A DNA stretch of 64,000 bases from Acanthornis magna (lineage: Eukaryota > Chordata > Aves > Passeriformes > Acanthizidae), in NCBI GenBank assembly GCA_036785705.1, contig JAWUZG010000070.1, forward strand, positions 6,087,001-6,151,000, read 5' to 3'. Positions 1-13,700 of the stretch are shown in pieces (within the stretch, counting starts at the first letter, position 1; each line of letters starts with the position of its first letter). The notes beneath the pieces are model-generated. The model did not search any database and was not told where the DNA came from. It worked only from the letters and a program-made list of their open reading frames with translations. A program made the translations under genes and the position numbers.

Positions 1-1499
1 CAGAGAGGAAGTTTGGCACGGGGCACTCTGGTAAGGTCAGGTAACTAATGCTTGTCTCTCCTCTCACAAATACGAACAGGTGTTTATCTCTGTTCATTTG
101 CTTTTCTAGGCAAGAGTGTTTGAAACAGCCGTGGAATTTCTTTCTGCCTGATCTCTTTGATCTGTTGCTCATTGCAGAAGTGCCACTGGCATGTCAGCAG
201 CAGATTTCAGCTGTGAAACCTGAGCTCTGGCCTGGCACCAGAGGAGGGCACAGTAAATATCTGCTTGCCCACCAAAACACATTGCCAGGCACCATCAGCA
301 CACAGGGTATAGGTACCTGTATCTGATGTTAGAGGCTACCAAACCTTCGGTATCCTTAAGCCTTTCTTGGAAAAAGGAGGACATGACATTTTTCTACACA
401 ACATTACTTTTTCTTAATTTTCCTTTCAGCCAAAATCCTCAAAGTCCACATGAATGCTTTTCTTTTTCCCCAAGAGCAAATGAAACTTTTTGACCCAAAA
501 GCAAACGCTTTTGACTTGCAGCACAACCCAAGAGATCAGAACTGTGATTTTAATGATGTGTGATTTGTTACTTAGGGGCTTTTTATTTACAGGGGTAAAT
601 ATATTTCTGTGCAGAAACCTGACCTTTGAGGGCTGCTTCAAGCATGGCCTTCATGAGTTTCTCCTGACCACGAGCTGTGGCCCTTGCCATGCGTGGTGGC
701 TGGAAAAGCTGCTGCATGGCTCCCTCAGGTCTTCCCTGCTTCCATCCCTCTTTCCCTCTCCTGCTCACTCCAGTCCCTCTCCAGAGAGCAAGATAGGCAG
801 TGCTGATCCCACTGGCAGGGATTTAATTTAACTTTCAAACATGAAACAAGAATAAACATTGATCCTTTTTATATGTCACACCACTCAGTGATGCTGGCTT
901 GAAACTAACACAGGTAACAGAGCTTTTTGGTATTGATTGGGTGAAATCCTTTTATGAGCAGTGGGAGCACAAAGTATGTAGTTGCACTGTTTTAAAAATC
1001 TTTCTCTTCTTTCTTATGGAGAATAGAGATAAGTTGCATTCTTGTGCTTTCTAATCTCTTTGTTTTGGTACTGGATGCTCTAGAGTTCCAGCCAATCATT
1101 ATAAGGGGTAGAAAAACTGTTGACCAATAATTACTAGATTATTAATGAATATATAAAAAAAGTTTTGTAAATAAACTCTCTCTTTTCGCCATCTTGTGTG
1201 CTGCCTGCCTAACTTCCCTGCGAGTTTCCGCGAATCTCCACGAATATCAGAAAATCAAAGCCAACACAAAGTATCTGGGTAATCTTGTCATTCCACATCT
1301 CATAAATAAAAGCCGTGTGCCTATGTGCCTTTACTGTGGGACTGAAGCAGGGACTGGGCAGGAAGGCTGTTTATGAAAGGAAACTGTTCTGAAAAATAAT
1401 CTCCAAGTGCAGTTACTGGAACGATCGTTGTCTTACTGCAAGTTATGATGTGGTTTTCCTGGCAAATAACGTGATTTGACCACTTCTGTTTTGACTTAG
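1..1499 (+). other. FAT4: 3' part of FAT4 intron 2, with a solo LTR
   Basis: No coding exon was found here. The segment ends in a T-rich stretch and the acceptor AG at 1498-1499. Positions 977-1266 are occupied by a solo LTR, listed separately. Short open frames on both strands look random: no domain, and no splice sites that fit the FAT4 frame. Confidence 0.8.
977..1266 (+). mobile_element. Solo LTR of an endogenous retrovirus
   Basis: The 290-base element begins TGT and ends ACA, the usual LTR termini. It is flanked by identical 7-base direct repeats CAAAGTA at 970-976 and 1267-1273, as expected of an integrase target-site duplication; 5-6 bases is typical, so one or two may match by chance. 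Inside, in promoter order, are two CCAAT boxes (about 1092 and 1122), a TATA-like box at 1152-1157 and AATAAA at 1170-1175, then a CTCTCTCTTTTCGCCATC segment typical of an R/U5 start. No gag, pol or env is present, so it is a recombined solo LTR. The family is not identified. It reads in the same direction as FAT4. Confidence 0.72.
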
Positions 1500-1761
1500 G
1501 GAGCCAATGCCCTGGTCACATACACCATTATCAGCGGTGCAGATGATAGCTTCCACATTGACCCCGAGTCAGGGGAGCTGATAGCCACCAAGCGCCTGGA
1601 CCGCGAGCGCCGCTCCAAGTACTCCCTGCTGGTCCGTGCTGACGATGGCCTGCAGTCCTCGGACATGAGAATAAACATCACTGTCAGCGACGTGAATGAC
1701 CACATCCCGAAATTCTCCAAGCCAGTGTACTCTTTTGACATCCCAGAAGATGCCACTCCAG
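1500..1761 (+). CDS. FAT4: FAT4 exon 3: most of one cadherin repeat
   Basis: Residues 1-87 plus the first base of codon 88. The exon encodes most of one cadherin repeat, starting at GANALVTYTIISGADDSFHI, with LDRERRSKYSLLVRADD in the middle and the calcium linker VSDVNDHIPKF near the end, then opens the next repeat (YSFDIPEDATPG). It follows AG at 1498-1499 in phase 0 and ends before GTAAAT in phase 1. The linker reads DVNDH rather than DVNDN. Exon number 3 is inferred from the giant exon 9 and the total number of exons, not from seeing exons 1-2. Confidence 0.95.
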
Positions 1762-4700
1762 GTAAATAGGAAATGGAAATGTGACCGCTGACCTTTCAAG
1801 TGGTTGTTTTCTTCTTTTTAAGCTCATTTCATAAACAAGAGTGTTTTGATACTTAAAGGTGGGTTCTAAACACTGAAGATATTTAGATTTAGTTTTCAAG
1901 AGTTATGCTCTATTACATGTCTCCAGATGAGAAATTATTATTACTTGCAATAAAACTATTTTATTTATATTTATAGAGATTACTAGTACAAAAGCAGTAT
2001 CTGCCAGCAGCATCTTAGAAGCTTATTCTAAAACATGAATAAACCAAGGAGATGTAAATGACATGGTGACAGCTTTTAAGCTTTTATTAGGGCTTTCATA
2101 AGCATGGGAGTCTCAGTTTGGGATAACTAAGATTACCCCCATGCCTCCAACTTTTGCACTCTGCCCCACAGTCCCCATCCCAAAATATGGTGGTGTTTTG
2201 CGTTAAAGGATTACAGTGCAATCAGCTGTGCCTCAGGACTCTGATCTGGAAGTAACTGAGATGTCTGTATAACTCCGAATGTTTTGGTTGCTGATCCCCA
2301 GCCATGCTCTTTCCTCTCAGAGCCTTGAGTCTCAGTCTGTTTTAGCAGGAATAACCCTGGAAAAGGCAAGCCTAATTCCCTCCACATTAAAATGAGGCTT
2401 TTCTTGTTAATCATTTATGGGGTGTACGTCAGTGCCTTATACCTAGCTCAGCATTGATGGATGCTGAAAGAAGTGATAGGCTGATTTTGTATTAAAGTAC
2501 TGCATCTTCTCCAGTTCTGCTCTCCAGCAGTCCTGGCACAGCTGGCAGGCTCACCCAGAGGGGAAGGACTGTGAGGCTTTCTCTTTGAGGTTCCACTTTC
2601 TATCCTGGAGAGTAATCCCTGTTTCCCTTGCAGTTAAAGAAATGTTAAAGCACGAGGTAATCAAATGGGCGTGAAAGATACCAGCATATCCAGCTGAATT
2701 AAATGGGCTTGCAGCACTATTCTTCATTCTGATGATATAAGCAGTTTTCATTATCACATTGCTTGAAAATAGTTAACCGTGCTGCCTGTAGTTCATCTGG
2801 TTGCATGGAAATGAAATTTAATGATTTATTTTCTTGGAAATGAGCTGATCTTAATTATAATTAGTGTTCGAAGTACTAAAAAGTGACACTTGATTTCCAA
2901 ACTTTAGTCAGATAGGTCAGTCATGCGAGGGCAGCTATGCAGAAATGAAAACACTGGCACAAATTCACAGGGCATTGAATTTCAGAAAACAGCGGAGAAC
3001 GGACCCCTATAAGGTTTCTAGTTTTCTAACCGCAGTTACCCTGCAAAGGAAACTGTTTCAAAAGGCAGAGCTGGGATATGTGGTATGTACTCACATTTTG
3101 GTTTCTGCATTTGGAAGGAAATATCTAGAAGGTTTCAGAACTTGTGATTGTCTGTGGCAAAGGGAGGGTCCTTTGAGTCATAGGAAGACAATACCTAGCA
3201 GGAGAAGAGGTGGTTTTGCCCCTGTTGATATCTAATCTGGATAAAGATAAAAAACATTCCTGGCCATTTCCTGGGGTGTTTGAGTAGCTCCCTAAAGCAA
3301 GAACATGATGTCCCTTCCAGCTTTGAAGAAACTTTTGCAATAGTTATTCAGACAGTATTGAGGCTTGAATTTCTCTTGGAGGACATCTCTCATCTGTGGA
3401 TGTGCTTGATGCTGAGCTGGCTCTGGCCAGCCCATGGAGCTGCCTGTTGCAAGTGCCTGACTGTGCTCTGCTGTCGTGCGTGCAGGTTCCTTGGTGGCAG
3501 CCATTCTTGCCACCGACGACGACTCGGGTGTCAATGGGGAGATCACATACACCGTAAGCGAGGATGATGAAGAGGGAATCTTCTTCCTGAATCCTGTCAC
3601 TGGGGTCTTCAACCTGACCCGGGCCCTGGACTACGAAGCACAGCAGTATTACATCCTCACTGTCCGTGCTGAGGATGGGGGAGGCCAGTCCACGGCCATC
3701 AGGGTGTACTTTAACATCCTGGACATCAATGACAACCCGCCCGTGTTCGGCATGGCCTCCTACAGCACTTCCCTGATGGAGAACCTGCCTCCGGGATCCG
3801 CCATCCTCAACTTCAGCGTCACCGATGCTGATGATGGTAGGAGCTCCCTCACATTCTCTGTCTGTGATTGTAAATCTGTGTATCACCTTAGCAACATATT
3901 AGACTTATTAAAAAGGGGAAAATAGGGCTACCCGTAAGTCGTTTCTCTCATGTGCTTAAGTCCACATTTAAATTAGGCCTGAGTGTTCCTGCAATCTTTT
4001 TTCCTGAAAGTTTGTAATACATTCTAAAGAAGGCTGAACACTTGTGTATCAAGTGTTACCTGCAGGCATCATCAATTTACATCATAAATGTGCTGTAACT
4101 TTTAAGTGTGTCACAAAGAGAATTGTCATCTTCAAGGTGTTGATAGTGGAGGTTAAAAACTTATTGAAGGAGATCTTGGGAAAATTTCCCATTGAAATAA
4201 AATTTAATCTTGGGATTATTTATGGCATCTAGAAGGTGTTAATCTGTCCAAGTGTAAAAGGTACCATTTTTATAGCTTGCTTAACCGTATTGCCATGCAG
4301 TTTGTGCCCAAGCAAGAATAATTATAGAATATGAACATAAAATACATAAACATAATTCCATCGTGTACCACATTTTCAGAAGTGTCCACAGACATTACCC
4401 ACTGTGACTTAAAGCAAAACTCTTCATAGCACTCATAGTGGCTTTACAGGTGAAGGTTATTTCTGTGACATGTTGAGCAACCTTGCCTCCTCTCAACTTG
4501 ACAGGGGCTCAGCAGAGCCCATGGAAGTGTCTCACACTGAAATGTCTTTCAAGGACAGAGCACCTACATGCTTCGAGGAATCCCAGTTTGTGCACCTAAA
4601 ATGACTGAACACATCAAGATTACTCAGTAAAGCAGTTTTTCTTAAGGAAATGCTGAGTTGTTGAACTCCAACATTTTTGTGGGGAGATAAATTCTGTGCT

Positions 4701-7700
4701 GATGGATGGAACTTTCCATGGTAAAAATCATGTAACTGGTTTTGAGATCAAACTGAGTGAGAAGAGATTCCATAAGATAAGCCAACAAATCAGACATTTT
4801 AACTTTGTGATACTGGCTGTTCTTGCATGAATCTGTCTTTCACCACGCTCGTTAAGGCTTTTCTTTTATGTAAACTAAACATAAGTTGGAGGAGGAACTT
4901 GAGCTTGTATCATGCATACCTAGGGTTGTTCCTTCAGACTTGTAGATAAATGAGTTTGTGTCTATCTCCTCCTTTATTTCTTATTTTCCTGTTAGGGCTA
5001 TAAAACTTGGTTTTCAAATATTTTTGAAAGTTAATTTCACTTCACCATTATGAGTCTGTTTTCCTTTTCTGTTGCGCCTCATACATTAATTTCCATCTGT
5101 GCGCAGTGGATGGGAACTATATCATAGCAGTGACATATCAATTCGCATTCATCACACACTCAGTTATCAAGGAGGCAAAGGAGTATTTGAGGAGCAATGC
5201 AACGAGAAGTCAGATATCTTGCCTTTTATATTTTCTGGCACACTTGCTTTTCTAGCAGGCTGGATTTAAAATTAATAGGGCAGAAATATCATTCCTAGAG
5301 CATGCCAGGTTGAGTTCTCTCATAGGACTGTAACTTAAGCAAATGTTATGATCTATTGTTGTTTCTGTTTCAAGCCCAAACTTATCTTGTGTTGTCTTAT
5401 ATTTATCTAGAGCACAGAAATAGCTGGTGCTGGTATTATACTCTTCTCCATGTGCTCACAGATAATGCACTCAATTCAAATATAATTTCGTTGATTATTT
5501 ATGTTACATGACCCCAAGTTTGAAGGAGCTCTGAAAAGACATTGTTTTATAATGAGGTATGGCTGTTGTTTTAGGATAAACACTGATAAAAGACAGAAAC
5601 ATGGTGATAGTGAAACTGCTCCAATTTTCATTTTCTTGTTCAGTGCACCCCTTGGGAACCAGCAGCTGTTTATCTCAGCTCAGACTGTTCCATATACAGA
5701 TCCATAGCAAATATCAGCTACAGCTCTTGGTTATTTAAAAATATACATAGTAATAAAATAATATATACTAGAGAACTCAGTTGCCTTAAACACATTCGTT
5801 TTGAGATTCAGATTTTTTTTTTCCCAATGAAGAATTAACAGGATAAATCTCAGAGGAATGTACACCCAATTTGTTGTCAGTTTGTTAAAAGGTATGGTAA
5901 GGTATTCCTCCAGGCAACGCTGGTGTAATTTCCTAGTTAAACTCTACAAGTATTTATAGAATGGCAGGGGGAAGTATTTTTGTGGTGTTTTTGTTTTAGT
6001 CTCATTAGTAAATAAATAAAAATAGAAACAAAACTTTTTAAAAGAGCCTTATCATGAAATTGGTGACTCCATGTCTGTCCTTTCATAGTTTTATCAGATT
6101 AACCCTCAGATTAAATAAACCTAATGTTCAGCAAAGAGGATGTGCCTACATTCTCCCTAAGAAAAGCCCAGCTCCAAACCTTGGAAGGGGGGATGGATGA
6201 GGTGCAAAATGCCAGCTTGGCATACTATGTTTGAAAGAAGAATAGTTCATTAAGTGGCCTTCCTGGCTCCACTGATATTAGGCAACTCTTCTGTTTCATA
6301 GTTTAATTTATATAAGCATCACCAGCATGGAAGCCCATGAGAATTACAGGACAAAGAATTAAAAGGTTCATGGAGGTGAGATAAAGAAGAACAAACAGTA
6401 ATTTTTTAAAGGAATAAACACCATAGAAAACACTGGGGGGAAAAATAGAGTATTTTTAAAAGTCATTTGCTTTTGCAGGACCCGAATCCTATCCATCTCC
6501 AAAAATTGACAAAAATCTTGAATTGCCAGAAAGTACTTTACTGAAATCAATACTTTGATCCGTATAATCAGTCATCTGAAAATACAACTGAACAAAAAGC
6601 AGACTAGCATTAAACTTTCACTGGCCTTCACTTGATCTAAGTAATGGGGAAACACTAATTTCTGGCAGATAAATGTATTAATTTCTTTAATTGCATTCAA
6701 GTATTTTGTTTTTCATATTTGGTTCTATTCATTTTATAATTTAACTCCAACAGGATGAAAAAGAGAGAGGGAAAGATGCCAATTAGAGTAGTCACTGGGG
6801 GAAAGACAAGAAAGACCATATTTCTCAAGTGTAAGCAGAATAAACAGCAGAGATTAGTAAATCTAATGCAGGAATAATTTTACTATCAAAGCTATTCACT
6901 CAGAGAGGAAAAAGCTTCTGAGTAAAAATGGCAAAATGCAGAGCAATCAGTGAAGTGGGCAGCTTGGTTTCTTTGCATGAACAAGCTAGTTTGAGGGGTA
7001 AATTAGTTGCTAATGGTTGGTTAATTTGCTAATCCTAAATCACAGTCTTGAATACATGAAACAAAAAAAAAATTAAGTTAATTAAAATAGGAGTAAGATA
7101 GAGGGAAAGCTCATTTCACAATTAGATATTCCCGATAATTGTTTGTTTTGAGTGAACTGTGGAATTTAAGCAGTAACACACATTGTTTCCTGCATGGAAT
7201 ATTTAAGGACATTTCACAGCCCTGTCAAGGTTCAGGATGCACTTCCCTTACCAGAAAGATAAATCTCTCCCCTGACCATAATTGCTAGTTATGTTTCGAT
7301 CATGAGATGAGGGCTGTTCATCTGATATTTTGGAATACCATGCCATATATGGGAAGCATACCTTTCCCCAGTATTCACTCTTGGCTTGCTCCAGCTAGGC
7401 TTGGGAGTTTCTGGTTGTGGCTTCTTTTAATTGAGTGGAAGAATTCATGAAATAATTACATTAATAATAATGTTGCTTAGTTGAACTGGGAAGAACGGAG
7501 GAAACCAGATGTTCAGTGAGCAGCAGAACTACTGAGTCTTGGTTTCTGAAGGGAAACCCTTCAAACCCTTCATCCCCAACCACTGTCGATGGGGAAAAAT
7601 TACTCGTGGTGCCACTGTGCAGCTCCTGCTGAATGAACCCTGCCAGCCATTCCCTCTGCGGCCTCTCCTATTAACATCCTTCCCTCTCTCTCTTTTCAAC

Positions 7701-10700
7701 TCTTGTCAGAAAATATTCATTTCAAAGGCTTCTGCTCCACTGTGAAACTTGGCTGAAATTAGCAGATGGATTAAAAAATGGTGATGAGGAGGATGAACAC
7801 TTGACGTAGTTGAACAGTCCTCCTTTCTTTAGGAAAATGAAGGAAAATTTCCTGCGGAAATGAGGCCGGAAATATTGATAACCTAGGTCGATGAGATGAA
7901 GTAATGTTATCTACCTTTCTTCTCCCTCCCCACCCAGGCTCCAACTCTCAGCTGTCCTTCAGCATCGCATCCGGGGACAGCGCGGGGCAGTTCGGCATTG
8001 ACAACCGCGGGGTGCTGAGCATCCGGCAGCCTCTGGATCGGGAAAGCCAGTCTTTCTACAGCCTCGTCGTGCAAGTCCATGACATGGCCCCCCTCCCAGC
8101 CTCCAGGTACACCAGCACAGCCCAAGTTTCCATTATTCTGCTGGATGTGAACGACAGCCCTCCCAGCTTTATCTCCCCCAAGCTGACCTACGTCCCGGAG
8201 AACACGCCCATAGATACGGTTGTGTTCAAGGCACAGGCAACTGATCCCGACAGTGGCCCCAACAGCTACATCGAGTACAGCCTGCTCCGGCCTCTGGGAA
8301 ACAAGTTCAGCATCGGAACCATCGATGGGGAAGTGAGGCTCACTGGGGAGCTTGACAGAGAAGCCGTGGCCAACTACACCTTGACTGTGGTAGCCACAGA
8401 CAAGGGCCAGCCATCCCTTTCTTCATCTATGGATGTGATGGTGATAGTCCTGGACATTAATGACAACAACCCACTCTTTGCCCAAAAGCTTTACAAAGTA
8501 GAGGTGGCAGAAAATACTCTGACGGGGACGGATTTAATCCAGGTGTTGGCTACGGATGGAGACGAAGGGACAAATGGGCAGGTCCGCTACGCCATCGTGA
8601 GCGGAGATGCCAACAGTGAGTTTCGGATTGACTCTGTGACAGGGGTGTTAACTGTGGCCAAGCCTTTGGATAGGGAGAAGAAACCCTCCTACACACTGAC
8701 TGTTCAGTCATCTGACCGTGGGAGCAGCCCCAGAACTGATACCACAACAGTCAGTATTGTTCTGAAAGATGTTAATGATTTCATTCCCACATTTGAGCTT
8801 TCTCCCTACTCTGTGAACGTCCCTGAGAATTTGGAGATGCTCCCAAAAGTTATCCTTCAGGTGGGTACATTCAGCAGTAAATATGTGTCTCTGACAATAA
8901 GTAGCATGCCTACATGGTATTAATGTTTAGTGTCTTTCCTTCAAAATTAAAAAGGGGCAAAACAATGGAAAAGTTGCTTCTTGGCATTAATTGAACTCGC
9001 AGTTGTTGTTTGCCTGTTTTCCTTTCTGTTTGTGTGGGTGGGAGGTTTTTTTACTAGAAGTTTACATTATGCTTTGGCATTCTGTTTGTGTTTTCCCTAC
9101 CTGTCCTCACACCTCCACTGGGACATTGTCTGCTCTATCTCTCATCTCATTCTCAGCTTCCATGTAACAAATTTCTCAGTCTGGTCAGTGCCTACATGGG
9201 ATGAGGCTGTGTGCCAAATATTGAGAGAGAACTAAATGGATTTAGACAGCAGGATGTGCAGTGCTTGCTCTCATAGAGAGTTTAGCCTCATTTGTTCTTT
9301 TCACTGAGCCCCAAAACAGTTTTACTGTACTTAAGCTTGAGAGAAATAGGTACTCAACTATTTAATAATTTCAAACTGCACTTTTTAAGTCCACCACCCT
9401 GTGTTAAGTATTTTTTTACAATTACAGCTAATCTATACTTGTAGCATTTAGATTAATTCAATCTGTTAATTTGTATTATTATCATTGACAATGTTTCCTC
9501 TATCCCAATATGATTTTACAGACTCATCAGGTCTTGATATCTCTTTTGTTTGCATTGCTCGTGTAGGTTGTAGCGAGGGATGATGACCAAGGGCTGAACA
9601 GCAAGCTGACCTACGTGCTGGTGGCTGGCAATGAGGAGGGAGCCTTCACTCTCTCGGGCAGCGGAGAGCTGCGCTTGGTGCGGAGCCTGGACCGCGAGGC
9701 CAAGGAGCAGTACCTGCTGCTGGTCACAGCTGCTGATGCAGGTGAGGCAACCAAAACCTCTCTTCTGATGAGGTCATGTGGAAAACGTTGAGTTCTGGAC
9801 AGAAAATAAATGTTTTTGTGGTGGTCTGAAGCTTTAGTGGGTGGAGATTGGGTGGCCACATTAAATGGAGATGTCTGTGGGGAGAGGCTGGGCTTACCTG
9901 ATGTCAAAGGGAGTTCTGTTTCCGGAAATCGGGATTTTATTCTTATGTCCAGTTGTCTGCTGTCAGTACTACTCACTACAGATTTAGGTAGGTGGATTTT
10001 AGCCCTGCAGGACTAAGTGGTCCTGCCTAAATCATAAGAACTTCATGCATGACAATAAAAACCCCAATATAGACAGCAATAAAACCCCATATAATGTTGG
10101 CATCACAAATGTGCAGAGGTCATGTCAGTGACCAGAAAACAGCTATGGACTACCCAGTTAGTCTTACTGAAATCTTAGCCCTGAAAATTAATAAGAATTT
10201 GCATTATAATATTTTAATTTTCTGCTTTGCTCAGCATCCAGTCATATGTTTGCTCTACAATACCAAATGTATTCCAAGTTTTTTCATTTTAAAACAGGAT
10301 GTGAAGTGCTGTTATGAAGATTAATTACACTTTCACTTGAGGTGTCCAAGCACAAAACTTTGGTTTCAGATTTTGGTGTATTATTAACAAAGACATCCTG
10401 CATCATACTTTGGACTAATCTCCGGTCTCCCATGGTTTGATGGATTTAATTTACTGCACAACTTGGTCCTGCTTTCTAGCAGTAAAAATAGGACCAAACC
10501 AAACTTGTTGACAAGTGAATACAGTTTTGTTTTCTGCCATGCTGTGTGCAGTATCTTGTGCCAGTGACAATAGCTGTGGCTTATATTTTCCTATTGCAGC
10601 AGTGCTCAGGTATTCCAGAGTCTGAGCACAGCTGAAGCTGAAAAACACAATTTTAGGGCTTGAGGTATCATTTGTCTTGTACTTTGGCTAGAGATACTGT

Positions 10701-13700
10701 GTGCTTTATGGTTTTTACACTGGCTTTCCATTACTCTGTGGCCTCAAACTGCTCACTTGTGACTTGGACTCACTTGGGCTTGAATGTCCTTATGTTCCTT
10801 CAGAAGCTGAGGCTGGATTTGTAAGGAATTACAGATCCTTGATGTCTCTCAGTCCAAGCTGGCAGAAATCAGTGAGGGCTGTACAGAACAAAATACTCAA
10901 AGACTGAACTGATAAGGGGTGTCGTGCCGCCAGCAATTGTCCTTCTTGGAAGAGGGAGGGAAGCAAAACTCAGCTGTACCCCATGCCTAGCACCATCTGT
11001 AAGCCAAGAGTTTGACCAGAGCACAGTCTTTTCCTAGACTCTGGTCCCTAAAAAACTACAAAACCTAGGAGATTTAACCAACAGTTGAATCCAACAGTCC
11101 CAAATGAAAACATTTAGTTGTGTTGAGAGATCTCTGAATTTCAGGTAATCCAGGGAGACATTAATACATGAAGTGTGCATGGGACCTTTGCCATAAGTGG
11201 CTGACAAGCACAGCAGCATGTTTTATGAGCTCCTGTATTTAAACATATAGATAGCACACGGATTAAACACTGTTTGAAACTTCCTTTTAAAATTTGCTAT
11301 GTTCTTATAAAACTAACTCACAAGTTCCCATGCCCTCCTGGCAGTGTTAAAATGTACTAGCAAGTGTGTTCAGAAGCAGCTGTTCTGTAGTAACTTTAAG
11401 CTAAATGTAACTGCTCTACTGTGCTTAAGTTTACAACCTGACTAATCCACAGCTGGTGTGATTTGGGATAATTTTCAACCAGGCTGGTGAATAACATTAG
11501 CTATCATCTTCTGGTTCCACTGAAGGCTTGTTCTGAATTCATACCAGCAAAGAATACATTGAAAACTATGCTAGCCATGATTTATCTGAACTAAAACATC
11601 ACAGGAAAGTAGAAGTCTTCAGTAGAAGTCAGTGACAAAACTTCACTTGATTTCATGGAAGTGGAATTCGAACCATAGGCATGATAGATATCCAGGTGAT
11701 ACCACACTGGCTGCTGCTAGTCAGTGCCTGCTTCATTAAATGATGTATTTCTTGCCAAAAAGATGGGAATGACACAGTATTGAAATGGATAATAGAAGTG
11801 TTTGGAGTATTTATGTTCTTGGGCAGCTGCTAAATGTTTATCAAAGAAACTCTCACAGGCACATCCAGCTCTTTGCCTAATGTAACTGTTTCTTTTGAGT
11901 CTCTTTGTGTTTGTTTGATAATTCTTAGAAAGAAGGATTTTGCATACAGACCATTCATCCAGAAATACACATGCAAAACAGGTAGGGAAGCTGTGCCTGA
12001 CAATGTGTTGGAGAAAGCAGACTTGTCTGAAATTCTCCACATCCGTATTATATTTGAAAATGAATCGAGGAAAAGGTATTGTCCTTTGCACTTTGAGGTT
12101 GGCTTTTATTAGCTGTAATAAACAGTCTTTCAAGTTGTCTTTAGCAGCCCAAAGAACAGTCTTGCCATATATGGTGCATCTGATTTAAGGTTTGGGGGTT
12201 TTTTTACAGATAAAAATCATGGTACACATCCAGATGCAGTTAACTCTGGAAAAGTCTATCAAGAGCAAAATTCTGTCTGTCCAGCCCTCTTCCCATTTTT
12301 CTTAGGGTCTGCATCTCAATTTTTATAGGTTGCGCTGACTGGTTGAAAATATTTAGAGATGATATCCTCCTCCTATAGAAGTCTATGCCAAGTCTTCCTG
12401 TTCTTTCCAGGAGGCAGACACAATACATACTTAGAAGCACCGTTAGACGTAAGGACTAATGGATTCCCAACTTAGTTTTGGCTGTTTTCCTGGTCTCCTT
12501 ATCCATAATCAAGGATTTCTTGCTTTCCTTATGTTTATTTTCACTACAAGTTGTGACTGTGGATTCTGGCCATGTTACCTTAGTCTGTGCAAGGGGAAGT
12601 TGCTGGAAGAAGAATGACTTGGAATTTTCCATTATTTTTCTCTCGAGGTGTCCATCCAATGCACCTTTATAGGTTTTACAGCATGTTTTGGCAGCAGGTA
12701 CACTGCCTGTAACAGCAAGGGAAGGATTAGGATGTGGCAAAGCGTGGAGCCAGTGGGGCCGCGGCGTGCCTGTGCCCTCGGGGATCTCTGTGCTCTTTCA
12801 CTGCACGCAGGCATGCTCTCCCAGAGCCCAGAATTGTGAGTTATGAAGAGCTGAGCTGCTCATAAGCACTGGTCAGGTGGGGGACCGCTGGTGGGACCGT
12901 CTGCGCCAGCAATGGAAATTGGGGCGGTTGTTGAAGAAATGCTTTCCCAAGCAAGAGCTCCCCTCAGGCCCAGAGACATCAGTCATGATAAATGCATTGT
13001 CCTGGCTCTGGCCCAGCTATTCCTTGGCCTTGCCTGCTAATCCTCCGCCCGGTCCTCAGGGTGGATCGTGGGTCGGTAGAGAGTCTTCTCTCTGCACTGG
13101 GGGAGGGAAAAGACAGACAAAATGACTTCTGGTGCTCGGCTCAGTGATTTGTGTCCCTGCAGCCTGCCTCGTGCCCAGTTTCCACAGGACAGCCTGCACA
13201 AAAGGGTTTGATTCCTACCTTGGTTTATCATCACTCTTCCCTCGTTTCTGTGCTTCCACTGTGCTCTCACTATGGCTGGGTCTTGGATCCTAGACCGCCA
13301 CTCCAGGCAGTGGGGATTTATGAGGACACGCAAAGCATCCATCACTGGGAACGTTCAGCATCTTCCAGAGCTGTGCACCTGTGGCTTTGGTCAAGAAATA
13401 AAACATAATTCAACCCTGTAGTTTAGCCATCCCAATTTAGAGACCCTTTTGTAGCACAAGCTGTAAGACCAGAGTGCAAGAATTATAAATACAGTGACAG
13501 GCAAAGTGATGGACTGTGGAACAACAGGATAGTGTTTAGATTGCAGATGCTGCCCCAGAATGTCTGCTAACATAAACGCCAGGAAACCTACACACAACTA
13601 TTTGAATGTGTCTTCACGGGTCTGCTTCTACCACATAAATCTGTTCTGCTTTGCTATACCTTTCTTCATGGCAAAATGGTTGGGAAAAGAGACTTTCTAC

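Noticed and set aside
3344..3886. 180-codon minus-strand open frame opposite exon 4
   Set aside because: It overlaps the cadherin exon in antisense and shows no protein family features.
8861..8923. Apparent continuation of exon 5 coding sequence past 8860
   Set aside because: GTGGGT is a usable donor, the cadherin similarity stops there, and phase 0 joins exactly to exon 6.
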